DNA from: Cryphonectria parasitica EP155
Lineage: Eukaryota; Ascomycota; Sordariomycetes; Diaporthales; Cryphonectriaceae
Reading direction: 5' to 3'
Length of the DNA: 64,000 nucleotides
NCBI RefSeq assembly: GCF_011745365.1
Contig: NW_024468914.1
Coordinates: 1,014,001 to 1,078,000, forward strand
Shown here piece by piece: positions 49,815 through 61,666 of the stretch (within the stretch, counting starts at the first letter, position 1; each line of letters opens with the position of its first letter). The notes beneath the pieces were generated by a model. The model did not search any database and had not been told where the DNA came from. It saw only the letters and a list, made by a program, of their open reading frames with translations. A program made the position numbers and the translations under genes.

Positions 49815-51856
49815 GCTTTGTGGGGATGCTGGCTTGCTTCAAGCTAGATGCTCTGATCGGCAAAAGAAGAAAAAGAGAAAGGAGGAAGAAGAGGTCCTTG
49901 TCTTTGCCTTTCTTAAGCTCTCAAGACATGACAATCGCTTTAATTTTGGTTTTGAAACCCTTTTATCAAAGTGCTCATAGCCTCATCAATAATAAGAATA
50001 TAAATGATAGTGATTGTACATAGTATTGGTGGTTCCGGCATATGGAGAAGCTACCCGATGGAGCAGAGGAGAAACAGTTTGAGATAAGCCGAAGGGGGGC
50101 ATCCGTGGGATGGTCGCGCTATCAATCAATTAGGTATAATAGGGGTATAAGATAGTAGCATCGCCCGATCGGAGGGGAAACAAAGCGTCTCCACACTGGC
50201 GAACGTTGACATTATCAGCTCATGACGCTCACTGCTGCTCAACGTCTCTCGCGGTCTCGTGCCGACTCCGATCCCCTCCCCCAAGGATTACCTCGCCGCT
50301 AAGACATCATCGGTGGGCCATGCCGCCTGGTGGTTCATTAGCAGTGGTCGTTGGGGGAGGCAGACAGGCGATCGGAGAGGTTTCCCGACGTGTGGGGCAG
50401 AAATGAAATGCTTATAAGCCCTATGAAACTCCATTAAGTAAATCGCATATGCACTTATCACAATTTAGCGCAATTGGTCGCGAAGGGCAGAATCAGTGTC
50501 AAGTATCAAAGCGATTGGAATAAGGATCAGGTAGCTATTGGCGACCGAAGTATTTCCAATCGCCCCAAGATGTAGTGCTATATGTTGTATGTATAAATTA
50601 TTGAGCTGAAGCAAAGCAGAGGTGAACACCCAGGAGATGCATATTTTTATTCCTAGCCGTGTTCGCTTGTGCTGGCACATTTACCCGATAATCACCACCG
50701 GTAGTTATCATGAAAGCCTTCAGGAGTAAGTTTCTGTCAAGATCCTCGGCTGAGTGTCATAAGCGATATGATGATTAGAACCAACTGTGCACTGTGACCT
50801 ACATCCCTTCCTGCAACCGGAATAATTACAATGCCATGCATCCCTTGTACTTTGCCTCAAACGCAGGTTATCAACAGCATTTTTCTCAGTCATAGACTTC
50901 TCTCGAATGTAGATCGCAAGCGATAATAAGAGTACTTAGTAAACACGACTATAATTATCTGCCCATTGAGTCTAAGTACTTATACAAGTGAACAGTGTTG
51001 ACTAGGAATTGACCCATATTTATCACACAACGGCGCCTCATCAGGTCATACAATACGGCCCGTAGAACACGACCTGCATTAACTGATGTTAGTTGGTCAA
51101 CTCTGGAATGTCAGTCCTCGAGAATTTACTTCTTCGGTGGGATGGTACCACTGCCAAGTTCCAGAAGACGCCTAATCGGCTTCACCCAACTTCAATAGGC
51201 TGACCTCGGTGTCACTCCCCGACGAGGCTGGTCTGGTGGTCTTTTCAGTTGCTACGTGAAACCGCTTCGGTGTGGCTTTTTTAGCTCTCATGGAAGTGTT
51301 GACCATACCAAAGCTGGGAAAGGTGACATGCACAATCAGCGAGCACTGCATACGAAGTGTTTACCCCGGCGTTAAAGTGCTTCAGTATATGCATTTATAC
51401 CCTAGTTTGTTGGTGCTAAGCCCTCAGATATGCACGAAGCCCGCCGCCCCACGCTCAGCTATCACCCCGTTTGGCGGCAGCCGAAACCAACGACGTGCAT
51501 GTCTCTCCTACTCTTGCACCCCGCCGTCAGCCTCGACCATTGCTTCGCCTCAATGACCGGACCCCATGTGACTCTCCTCACAGAGCCTCAATGCCTTCAG
51601 AGCCCAAGACCCAAGACCTGACACCTTATATCATTCATTGACTCGTCCACTTGTCATAGAATTCCATCTTGGTGGATCCTTTTCCTTTTGCCCCATGGAG
51701 TCGGGACATTGTGCCGACGATCGAGACCTTTGCGCTTTGGCCAGGCTGAGCTGAACAAGAGAGTTACATTGCTTTTCTTCTTCTTTCCCCCCCCCCCCCC
51801 CCTCTTTTTAGCCCTTCCCCTTCTCCAAATTGATACCTTGTTGGCTCCACTCTGCC
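49815..51856. other. Intergenic region between MFS and transcription factor genes
   Basis: The two flanking genes point outward, so this is a divergent promoter region of 2.0 kb. No gene is supported within it. A 16-nt C tract (51787-51802) lies in the leader of the transcription factor. Confidence 0.5.
51787..51802. repeat. Poly-C tract of 16 nt
   Basis: A C homopolymer about 55 nt upstream of the ATG of the Zn2Cys6 factor, presumably in its 5' untranslated region. Confidence 0.8.
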
Positions 51857-54424
51857 ATGCCTCGCGTGGCATCACATGGTTCCGCTGGCTCACCCACCAG
51901 GGCCAGTGAGAATCTGTTGAGGCCTGTGGCGTAAGTTCCACCGCCGAGGAAATTCAACAGATGGATGGGCATTTCTGACAAAATACACATCAGATGTAAC
52001 CGTTGTCGCGATCGTCGGTCTTACTGTTCAAAAGACCGACCAAAATGCACAAGATGTCAGGCAGGCCGCTTCAAATGTGTCTATGAGACCGCCAGAAAGA
52101 TCACTGTCAGCGAAGCGTGAGTGGTCCTTTACAGTAATTAATTAGCTCTATCAGAGACGTACTGTTTTTTTTTAAAAAAAAATAATAATAATCAAGCTCA
52201 CGGTAATTAGATACCTGAGACGCCTCGAAGCCAAGGTCAAATTCTACGAAGGTACGTCTGACTTCAAAAACAATATCATTATTAACCTTGCATTCGTGGC
52301 CGATTCCATCCACCTCCTTCGTTTTACTGACCTTGACCTAGAGACATACCCCCATCTTCAAATGGACGCTAGAAGGACTGCATCCGTTCGATCCTCATCC
52401 TTTCATGAGGAGGATGACGAGATCGAAGATGACTTGTTGCTTCCAGAGGAGTTCACGCAGCTGAGTGTAGAGTCACCCAGAAGTACATCCACAGGTAGGC
52501 ATTTATGCAGAGAACAGTCGTTACTATTCCCAAATAAATTTCCGTAGGGCTCTTTCGCTGATTATTCTCTCCAGGCTTCAAAGGCCCAGCGCATTCGGAC
52601 CACTTCCTCAAGAGTTTCGGCAAGGTCTCGCTGCTGCAGGACGATGGAAGTCTAGATCAGCATGAAGAATTCTACGACAGAGAGGCTCTCCCCTCTCGGC
52701 GCTTCTCGCAGAACAGTCATATCCGGCTACCTCCGATGGACATTGCCCGACAGCTCTACGCCGCGCAGTACACATACATTGGCACCATCTTCGCCTGGAC
52801 AGACCCAACTGCTTTTGAGTGTCTCATGCAGGAGGCGTACCAGGGCCCTCCAGATCTCGGCGACCTCAACTCTTGCCTGGTCCACTCAAAATTGCTCGTC
52901 ATTCTGGCGTTTGGAAAGATGTATTCTGTCAACCAGTGGATAGACTGGCAGGGTCCTCCTGGCTTTGACTACTTCACTCGCGCGCTGGAGCTTCTCCCCG
53001 ATGTGCACGAGGAAGGGTCTATTCTATTTGTCGAAACTCTTGCTCTCGTTGGCTACTTCATGCAAAATCTGAACAGGAGAGACGCCGCCTTCTTGTATGT
53101 CGGCATGGCCCTCAGGATGGCTATCACACTTGGCCTGCACCAGGAGTCAACCAACAGTGAGCTGGACGATCTCACAAGAGAGCGCAGGAGACGTGTCTGG
53201 TGGAGTGTTTACAGCCTTGACCGCATTCAGAGTGTCAAGTCTGGCAATCCAATCACCATCTATGATGAAGACATTGGCGTTTCTTTCCCTTCCAAGCTCC
53301 CGTGCGAGCCCGACTATTCGGCTGCAGACGCCCTGGGAAATTACACCAAGCTCTCTCAGATCTGTGGCGAGATCACCGTCAGCATCTACCGCCGCACACC
53401 CAAGTCTGGGTTGACCTTGATGGCCGCCGTCAAGAAGATCATCATGGCCTTGTCCAAGTGGCACCAGGAGCTTCCCGAGGAGCTGCGTTTCGACCCAGCA
53501 CGCCTGAGCATCAGCCGAGAGTCCGTGTCGACACTTCTTCACTACTCACAGTGCATCAACATGACAGCGCGGCCGCTACTGTTCCACGTAGTGCAGAAGC
53601 GTCTCAAGGCAGGCCTGGCCGACAAGGAACGAGACTGGAGGGAGGGTCTCACGCAGACCACAGTCAGGGTTATCGAGATGTGTGTGGCTGCGTCCCAGGA
53701 CACGATTAACATGATGACCATCGCTGCGCAGAAGAACCTCGTAGCCACCTATGGCTACATGGATTCCGAACATGCCTTTTCCGCCGCTATCGTCCTCGTC
53801 ATGGTCTGCGTGGCGTTCCCTACCGATCGGCAGAACACCAATTCCATGAACGCGGCCCTTGAGCTCCTTCGAGCCATGTCGCAGAAGGGAAACAGCCACA
53901 TGGCGACCCGCTACGATCTCTTGGACAGACTGAGGACCACCTTCATCCCCGATGCCGTACCCATCACCACCACTTCAGACGATCAGCCATCGGTGTCCGC
54001 GCAGATCTTCCAGATGTCTCCAGTCACATCCCCTTCCGCCACTCGTCAGCAGCCTTTGCCGGCATTATCTCCTGGCAACAGCATGGACGTCTCTCGACGC
54101 TTGTCACTGCAGCAGGCGAACGCGGTCCCAGGCCACGATCCAGCCGTCCCTGTCCCAGCTGGAGGCGCCAGGAGAATGAACGTGCACCCCGGTCTACAAG
54201 TCACCAGCGGCTATCCGCAGCAAGCCTTATCGCAGATGCCAGACTTCACATTCCTGACCAACCCGAGCCTAGGCGAAGGCATGTTCTACGATGTAGACAT
54301 GAGTGGCGTCGGCAATAACAACCAGGACTTTTGGGAAGAGGCTTTTGCGAATCCTGCTGAGGATCCGGGCAACACGCTGATGGAAAGTCTTGAATGGACG
54401 CAATCGGGCTATGGATCAATATAG
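51857..54424 (+). CDS. Zn2Cys6 fungal-specific transcription factor
   Basis: Five exons (51857-51930, 51994-52116, 52211-52251, 52342-52494, 52575-54424) give 746 residues. The zinc cluster is C26-x2-C29-x6-C36-x6-C43-x2-C46-x6-C53, encoded by exon 2 and placed behind 25 residues; a short linker and a probable coiled coil (YLRRLEAKVKFYE) follow in exon 3. An acidic stretch (HEEDDEIEDD) lies in exon 4. The long exon 5 carries the fungal transcription factor middle region, with ALRMAITLGLHQES and ERRRRVWWSVYSLDRI as its best-known blocks. The C terminus is Pro/Ser/Gln-rich and ends in an acidic, aromatic tail likely to activate transcription. Such factors bind CGG-based half-sites, usually as dimers. 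Intron 2 contains a T9A9 palindrome. Which pathway it controls is unknown; the nearby arabinanase and pectinesterase make cell-wall sugar regulation a candidate. Confidence 0.92.
52165..52182. repeat. T9A9 palindrome in an intron
   Basis: Nine T followed by nine A form a perfect self-complementary stretch within intron 2 of the Zn2Cys6 gene. Confidence 0.8.
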
Positions 54425-55444
54425 GGTCCAAAAAAGTCCGAAAGAGCTTGAATGGCCGGTTTGGGTGCGGAGTTAAAGGATCGGTAAGGATAGTCTAGGG
54501 TTTTCGGTATGAGCACGTTACGTCTCTTTTCAAAAGCCTGGGTTTTCCCTTGCATAAAAGATTCTCGTTCTTCATATTGATTAGTAGTTGGGCGTATTTG
54601 AAGGGTTCTTGATATCGACTTTGACTTGCAATATCCCTATGTCAGCAAGTATATGAGAATTTGACGAGAAAATAATCTGCTCGTCCACAGACTGTTGAGC
54701 TTCTATGCAATCAAATCACTCCAGCTAGCCTAGCTCCTCAATTTTTTTCTCGCATTGCTCTCGTAAATGATGCAGCTACTGATAAACCAATTCCATACAA
54801 TAAATTTACCTTTGCAAATAACACTCTTATGTTGTCATATCTGGTGAGAGAATGTTCAATTATGGGTTGTTATCAATATCATTGGTGTTGTCTCCGAACT
54901 TATTTGCATTGTTCGGATATTCTTTCTTTTCCCACTTCCCCTCACCCACCGAGAGCGCCGTGATCAATATCGTTTCCCAAGCCCAACGTTTATAACTCCG
55001 AAAGCAGCCTTCATGATCATAAGGGCCATAGAATCGTTCTCTGCAATGTACCTAGCCACTGAGATGAAGAGATGGAAATGGGCTTCCGCCAACGACAAAA
55101 CGCACGCTCTTAGAGCGGTTGCAACAGCAGGACCTGATAATATCCTCCTCTGGTCGTCGACAGCGGAGCGGCGAATATAGAGAAGTTGCACTCGGGGTAG
55201 TCCTTTTCAGGATGATACAGAGAGCATGGTAGAAGAAATTCACGGCCAATTCCAAATTCTTCTCCTTGTTGACCGTGGTGACGTCGAAATCATCGCTTGT
55301 GGTGACTGAACATTGAAGCGATGGGATTTCTCCGTGTCATTAGACTTCTCAAACCCGTGCCAACATAGCTTCTGATGTCAGCCCCCCCCCCCCCCAAAAA
55401 CTAATCTGCGTTGTCTCGGATCCAAATAAGTCTCTGGTGATAAT

Positions 55445-55470
55445 GATCCGTCATGATTTCGTGACGGATC
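55445..55470. repeat. Perfect 9-bp inverted repeat, 8-nt spacer
   Basis: GATCCGTCA (55445-55453) is followed after eight nucleotides by its exact reverse complement TGACGGATC (55462-55470). It could be a dimeric binding site or a hairpin. Confidence 0.6.
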
Positions 55471-55713
55471 GTGCCAGATGCTTATCAGAATCCGAAATAG
55501 GAGGACCAGTTGTAATGAATCCAGGATGAGGGAAAGAGACATTGACATCTCTTTTGACGACAGAAGCACGAAGCTGCGGGTGGTGGTGGAGCAGCAGAAG
55601 CAGGAGAATTTGATAGCCAGGGTTGAACAGATAGGAACCCTTTCATAAGTGATAAATGGGAGTTCAAAAATTTGAGTCGAGAATATGACATCTGTCCCTG
55701 ACTGATAAGTGTC

Positions 55714-55747
55714 TTCCGCGGTCTGTATTGCCTAGGCGACCGCGGAA
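55714..55747. repeat. Perfect 10-bp inverted repeat with CCGCGG cores
   Basis: TTCCGCGGTC (55714-55723) and its reverse complement GACCGCGGAA (55738-55747) flank a 14-nt spacer. Each arm contains CCGCGG, so CGG half-sites of the type read by zinc-cluster factors are present. Confidence 0.6.
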
Positions 55748-55807
55748 ACGGTGAAGCCGCTCATACCATGGTGTCGGAGGGCCATACGAAAGAACTTCCC
55801 GGTTTCC

Positions 55808-56788
55808 CTATCGATATTGGATACCGGAGCTCACACCCCCATAGAAAGGCGAGGTCCATAAGCTGTCGATATGGTTATAATGACGGCCGTACACGTTGAG
55901 AGAAGTCTCAGAGTCACCCATATTTGCGACCAGGGCGTCGATGTACCTCCTCGACGCTAGTCTGCCCTTGTCCAGGAAGCGCTGCCAGTGGCGGTTGATA
56001 TGAGAGTTAGGGTACTCAGCGGCCTCACCACGGGATTCATGGTCTCCAGGAAAGCCCATGTAGACCACCTTCGTCACCGGATGTAGAATCAGACACCGCA
56101 TTGTCGACAGCAGTCCATGACGACGATATGGACATTTCGAACGGCCAGTACTATCAATGATACGACCAGCCGGCACCGTGAATAATACAGATTACCGCCC
56201 AGCCGGCAGGTGAAACCAGGGTGCAACGATCTCCGTCCAGTCTTTGTGCCACTCGTGTGGCCTCAGTGGTGACAGAATACAAGACCACATAAACGATGAT
56301 CTGATCCAAGATCCACCCATATGAGCTCAGACCCGGGTTTCTCGGGAAATAATGCACCCTGCTCACTTCCATCTTATAGATCAAGATGTCTAATATCGAC
56401 AGACGCCGGACCGATGCTGGTGAAGGATGTGCAAGTGGTCTGAGTCCCAGGAGATTAAGTGCATCTTCTTCGCAATAATAGGCTGATCTTCTCCTTGTCC
56501 AATATTGATGAAACTCTGTGACTGCTCGCATCGATGTACACATATTACTTCTCCCAGGCCCGACGGCAACCTCTCTTTTGGGCGCCGAGTGCCTGACCAA
56601 GGTGGATGGGCGACATGGTGTGTCTCTATCGTCCAGTCATGAACCAAACCCAACGAGGAGAAGGCGTGAGGGACGGTGAGCATGATATTGCCCGCCAGGG
56701 ACGCACGACTCTGCTGCAGCAAAATTTTAAGCCACAAGGAAGCTCGAAATATATCGTAATGTGCGCCATAACGGCATAAAGTGAGCAC
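55808..56788 (-). other. Cluster of overlapping minus-strand ORFs, possible decayed gene
   Basis: Three minus-strand frames overlap end to end (56788-56390, 56600-56154, 56176-55808), in different phases. The last two have protein-like composition, for example HINRHWQRFLDKGR and LNVYGRHYNHIDSLW, but no domain I recognise and no good splice sites joining them. This could be a pseudogene with frameshifts, an unrecognised multi-exon gene, or chance. Confidence 0.25.
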
Positions 56789-58226
56789 ATCATTGTTGCA
56801 ACCAAGAATACGGTTTGAGAATTCAGGCCATCTATATCGACTTAGTCTTCTTAGCCAGACAGCGCAGGTTTTGTGGAATGGAAATGCGGTTGTCCCGATA
56901 CCAGCTCATTGGGTGTCAGGAAAGAAGGATGTGGTTCTACAAAGAGCTCAGGTTTTGGCGAAAACGTAGCCGGTATTTATAGTCCACAGCTGCGCTGCAC
57001 TGACGATGCGTCCCAAGCTGCATCACCTCGGAAGGTCACCAAACTCATCAAGTCAGAACATGATCGATACTCGTGGAGCAACAACAAACAAGATTCGAAG
57101 ATTCAGCTAGTTAGTAATATCACTGCAAAGATGCAGACAATACGTGAAATGGAGCGAGGTACCTTCAGAGCAGGACTCCTGTCACATCTCATTGCCTATC
57201 TGGTCGTCTAATCGTCTAATCACTTTTTTATCATGCATTGTACTCAGTACTAATAGACAGATGCTTTTGTGGTGATCAATACAGAAGTTTCCGAGTGAGA
57301 ACAACCTCGATGAAGCTACCACAGCCAACAGTCCAAGCAATTTCGCAGTAACAACAACACAACAGCATAATGGCGGCACTAGTGCATTTCATGTTGAGAC
57401 CTAGAACAAGCCTTACATCGAATCTTGAACGTGGTCATAGAATGAGGGGTGAGTGGCTACCTTTAAGATGGTGGCGTGTTCCTGCTTGAGTCGTTACAGA
57501 ACGCAAGAATGAGAAATGATCGTGCAGTATTTGACACGCCTTTTCTTCCCCGGCAGTATGAACACTTGCCACTGTAGTCTTCGCTCGATTGATGCTTACA
57601 TTTTCCAGTAGCCCCATTTCCTGATCACACTGGCAAAAACATGTGTTCCTCGATTATCTTGCTGTACGCCTGCCTCTGCCCCTTCTGCCGATGCCACCAC
57701 CTGCATCTATTAGTGAGCTGCAATACGCCATAATTGTATTGAAATATGCCTCATTTCAGGCAGCAGCAGCCTCTAACCTCGGAAAACCCATTGAAGGCTG
57801 AAGAAGTGAGTCATTGACGGTGAGAGTCACGATAAGAAACAAAGGCATTTGTTTGGCTGGGCTGGTAGGTCTTGATATATAAAGTCGACACCTGTCCTCA
57901 ACTTCGGCCCGCGGCGCAAGATATTGACGGGGGTTGGCCCGTCAGGCATGCATAAGGCGCCATCCATACCTCCGGCTGTGTGGCCGGATCAAGCCGCCGA
58001 GGCACAGCACCCGCAATAGGTCCTCTTTACGTTATCTTTGGCAAACGAGGTATGAGAGCATTGATCAGGTTTCAGGACAACATAAATGTGCCGGACGCCC
58101 TTCAATTTAATGAAAGATAGAGTACGAGAGTCAATCTAATCTTCTCGGAATTCTCCTACGGTGTTGTCTAGAATCAATTAAACAAGCTCCGTGCTATCAC
58201 CTTCGAGCCACTTGGCCAACTTCAAC
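56789..58226. other. Intergenic region upstream of the GNAT gene
   Basis: No supported gene. The right part holds the promoter and leader of the acetyltransferase, including a TATATAAAG motif at 57876-57884. Confidence 0.5.
57876..57884 (+). promoter_or_regulatory. TATATAAAG box, candidate core promoter
   Basis: A TATA-like motif about 340 nt before the GNAT start at 58227. The distance implies a long leader or an unseen leader intron. Confidence 0.35.
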
Positions 58227-59026
58227 ATGCCGAAACTGTTGATCACGAACTGCACCGTCGAGGACGCAACTGAGATGGCTCATAACAACATACCAGCATT
58301 CTGGCAGGACCAGAACTGGCGATATCCCTGGGTGAATTTCGGACTGGAGAATCTCATCAAGGCCACCGTCGACCGGTACCCTCGCAACCAACTCCTCAAA
58401 AACCGCGATACCCTGCGCCACTTCAAAGCTGTCGACCCCGAGACTGGGAAGCTCATCGGCTATATCCGCTGGCAGCTGCCCGCGAACCGCTGCAAGAATG
58501 AGGACGGCCACCCTGTGTGGCCAGAGGGTCAGGTCCCAGATGTCAGCCCCGAGGACAGAGAGGCGTTTAACAAGAAGGCCGCGGCGGCGGAGTGGAAGCC
58601 GCAAGATTTTGGTGATGACGACCATTTCGATGACGTTTTTGCCCGGAGAAGGGATGTGCTTGTGGCTGAGAGGGAATACATCAGTACGTTCTTGATTCAT
58701 ATACAAATACCTAGGTCTTCGTCGAACCCAATCTCGTGGACAGACTAGCGGGTCTGACTCTCATGATTCAATTAGTCCTGGACTATCTAGCAGTCCATCC
58801 AGACAATCAAGGCAAGGGTATCGGGTCGGCTCTCGTCAAGCACGGTATACAGAAGGCGCGAGAATTGGGTATCGACGTATTCGTTCTGGCCTTTGCTAGT
58901 GGCTTCAAGGTCTACACAAACGCCGGCTTCGATGTATTAGAGACGTTTGACCAAGACGCTACAAAGGTTGGAGGGACTGAACACTATATCGTTAGACTCA
59001 TGGAGCTTCGAGTCAAGAAGGACTGA
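58227..59026 (+). CDS. GNAT-family N-acetyltransferase
   Basis: Two exons (58227-58683 and 58776-59026; 92-nt intron) give 235 residues. The GNAT fold is clear: an N-terminal helix-rich segment (VEDATEMAHNNIPAFWQD), the HFKAVDPETGKLIGYIRWQLP strand pair, and in exon 2 the acetyl-CoA loop LDYLAVHPDNQGKGIGSALV, with QGKGIG as the Q/R-x-x-G-x-G/A motif. The end, NAGFDVLETFDQD, is the usual last strand block. Between strands 3 and 4 lies a charged insertion (about 90-150) typical of fungal members of this group. Such fungal enzymes acetylate small amines, polyamines or xenobiotics; the acceptor is unknown. The ATG at 58227 gives a compact N terminus (MPKLLITNCT) and is preferred over an upstream in-frame start. 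Confidence 0.9.
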
Positions 59027-59740
59027 GCCCGCTTGATGGATATAATAGTACCGCACGCGTCTAAGGAGACAGATACTTAAGTAATCACACAGTATGTTCG
59101 GAAAGAGATCAAGAAGGTGGTTTTAGATCTTAGTTTAAGAGCACGATTCTCCTTCTTAAGTTGTCCATAAGTGTACCCATCTGTCACGTGTTCCAACCGC
59201 GTTGCTGTGCCCAAGCCAAATGTTCGACATAATTGTTAATGAAAGAGAGGAGAGGAAACATCCGGAGATTCATGCGTGCTGCTGTCACATACAAAGCGGG
59301 GTTTACATTGCCTGAAGGCATCCTGTTCGTGCGGCTAAACACAATTAAACTTTGGCCGCCACGTAACCAAAAACCCATCTACGCAAGCAGTTCCAATCCG
59401 TCAACACAGCAAGCCCAAACTCGGCATGTGCAAGAGACTTTGGAACGTAACGGTTATTACCAGGGAACGATGTGTCAATATGCTTTGATCAGTCTAAGCT
59501 TGGACTTCCGTAATTTTAGAAGCTGTGTCTTTTCTCGGCCATGAATATACCGAGAAGTGTCGTATTTTGTGATCAGCAGGTCATGTCCCCTGGTAAACGA
59601 TATCAATGCTACCAAGTAAGATTAGAGGTTCATATGAGCCGTAGATTCCGTTCTTTACCGGCAAATTCTTGTATAGATCTCCCAGATGGCATCAAAGTGC
59701 TACGATCGATCATAGAGCAGCCTCAGGTTCAGAACTCAAC
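59027..59740. other. Intergenic region between GNAT and GH93 genes
   Basis: No supported gene; a 103-codon frame at 59233-59544 has no domain. The right half is the promoter of the GH93 gene. Confidence 0.5.
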
Positions 59741-60952
59741 ATGATGTATAAGCGAGGATTGATGGCTTCTCTGGGGCTCACCACAGTCCTGATACTCCTT
59801 TATTGGACCGGCTGTGTTGCTGCTGAAAACGACAAAAGAGATGTCATTGTCACCTTCAACGATATTTTTGTTCCTCCGTCGGATTATATTGTCCCAAAGA
59901 CGCTGTATGGACGCACCGTGCAGCTAGCAGATGGCACACTCCTCGCGACCTGGTGAGTGACTTTTCCTCTTGATTACAATGCAGTTCCTCTGTAGATTTG
60001 GTTACAAGTCTGATCGAAAGTCAACAACTACAGGGAGAACTATTCCCCAGAACCACCCAATGTCTATTTTCCGATTTTCCGGAGTACCGACTATGGCCAA
60101 ACCTGGGCTGCCTTTTCCAACGTCACAGACCAAGTCAACGACTGGGGTTTGCGCTATCAGCCCTTCCTCTACTTGCTCCCACAAGCTATTGGCGACCTCG
60201 CGGCAGGAACTATACTATGCGCAGGAAACTCCATCCCGTCAGACTTGAGCCAGACTCAAATCGACCTGTACGCATCCACAGACGACGGTGCATCTTGGTC
60301 CTACGTCTCGAGCATTGCGTCTGGCGGCGTGGCAGAGCCTGTTAACGGGGACACACCAGTGTGGGAGCCTTTCCTGATGGTATATGACGACCAGCTGGTG
60401 GCATATTACTCAGACCAGAGCGACACAACCTATGCCCAGAAACTCGCCCACAAGACCTCCACAGACGGCGTGACATGGGGCACTGAGGTCAATGACGTCG
60501 CCCAGCCTACCTATTCCGCCCGTCCAGGCATGGCCACAGTCGCGGAGATGGGTAACGGCGAGTACATCATGACGTACGAGTACTGTGGGACCGAAGCCTG
60601 CGATGTGTATTATCGCATCAGCGACAGCCCGCTGACGTTCGATTCTGCGACCGATAATAAGCTCACAGCGAATGGAGTCACACCCGTGAGCTCTCCGTAC
60701 GTCGTCTGGAGCTCGTCGGGCGGGACCAACGGCACGATTGTTGTGAGCGCAGACAGCAACACACAAATCTTCATCAGCACTGCCCTGGGAGACCCCGACT
60801 CTTGGGTTGAGTATGACACGCCTCAGTCTGGGGCCTACTCACGGCATCTGCGTGTCATGGATGATCCGGATTACCTTCTCATCATGAGTGCCGGGTATCT
60901 CGACAGTGATAATTGGGTCACGTTGAGTGTAATGGAGTTACCAAATTTGTGA
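59741..60952 (+). CDS. Secreted GH93 exo-arabinanase-like (sialidase-fold) enzyme
   Basis: Two exons (59741-59952 and 60034-60952; 81-nt intron) give 376 residues. Residues 1 to about 28 form a signal peptide with a hydrophobic core and a CVAA end. The mature part is a six-bladed sialidase-type propeller: Asp-box-like turns are RSTDYGQTWAAF, ASTDDGASWSYV and TSTDGVTWG. Sequence blocks WGLRYQPFLYLLPQ, DTPVWEPFLMVYDDQ and RPGMATVAEMGNGEYIMTYEYCG match what I know of GH93 exo-1,5-alpha-L-arabinanases, which release arabinobiose from arabinan side chains of pectin. E182 (VWEPF) and E253 (TYEY) are the candidate catalytic pair, by analogy with the Fusarium enzyme. Two adjacent ATGs open the frame; the first is used here. 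It is followed 714 nt downstream, on the same strand, by a pectinesterase. Confidence 0.85.
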
Positions 60953-61666
60953 GGGAAAGAGGAAAATGGCCTCGAATGACCCCAGTAAAACAGCCATCCA
61001 AACACTTTTTGCACTTAACTTACTTTGAACAATTGCATCTTGAACGAAGAAAAATATATTTATTCGCGCTTGTTAAGTGATGGGCTGTGATCTCTCGAGT
61101 ATTTCCGAGTGCATAATCAGTTATTCTCGTCAAGTGCTTGGAATTATAAGGGCTTTGCAGCATCTCAATTCGTGACGGGCAATTTATAACAAAAGGAGGT
61201 ACGCATATAAGTGGAAAAGTATAATTAGCGGTTCCAATGGCACAGGAAAATCACCGCGGCATGAAAACATCAAGACGGTGCTATAGTCTGTATTAAATCC
61301 ACAAATGAACGTCGCCGCGGCATATGATGTACTTACCAGAACGGGGCAGCGGAGTGCTCCATAATAGCGGGTCGTTAGCTTCCGAGCAAACCTAACAACA
61401 TTCACAGTGAAACACTCGTGGAGTATCTTGGGCAAGGCAAAGCAAGTTGTGGATAGTTTCTGGAAGCTAAGCACAGACTTTCGACAACGGGATTGCCGAC
61501 TCTGCCCTGCAGTAAGATGAAGTGTACCAGGTTGACCTATATAAAATACTATATAGACCAGAGCTTATGCTCAGTCGGCCGAGATGGCTCAAACCCCCGT
61601 CCCCTCTGGAAGCGCAACATCAAAACATCAGTTTGACTGCAACCGTACAAATTATTGGAGAAGATC
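60953..61666. other. Intergenic region, promoter of the pectinesterase
   Basis: No supported gene. The left part is AT-rich 3' flank of the GH93 gene; the right end carries a TATATAAAA box. Confidence 0.5.
61538..61546 (+). promoter_or_regulatory. TATATAAAA box of the pectinesterase gene
   Basis: A strong TATA-like motif 121 nt before the ATG at 61667, a spacing suited to an inducible fungal gene with a short leader. Confidence 0.5.

Larger units (their letters stand above)
54425..55807. other. Intergenic region with two perfect inverted repeats
   Basis: No gene is supported. The first 500 nt are AT-rich and include the transcription factor's 3' flank. A 14-nt C tract lies at 55382-55395, and two perfect inverted repeats lie at 55445-55470 and 55714-55747. 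Confidence 0.5.

Noticed and set aside
49075..49863. 262-codon minus-strand ORF beside the MFS gene
   Set aside because: Same strand but another phase of the MFS exon; no domain, His/Arg-rich shadow.
61565..61620. tRNA-like start (GGCCGAGATGGCTC)
   Set aside because: Resembles a D arm, but no acceptor, anticodon or T stems pair; it lies in the pectinesterase promoter.
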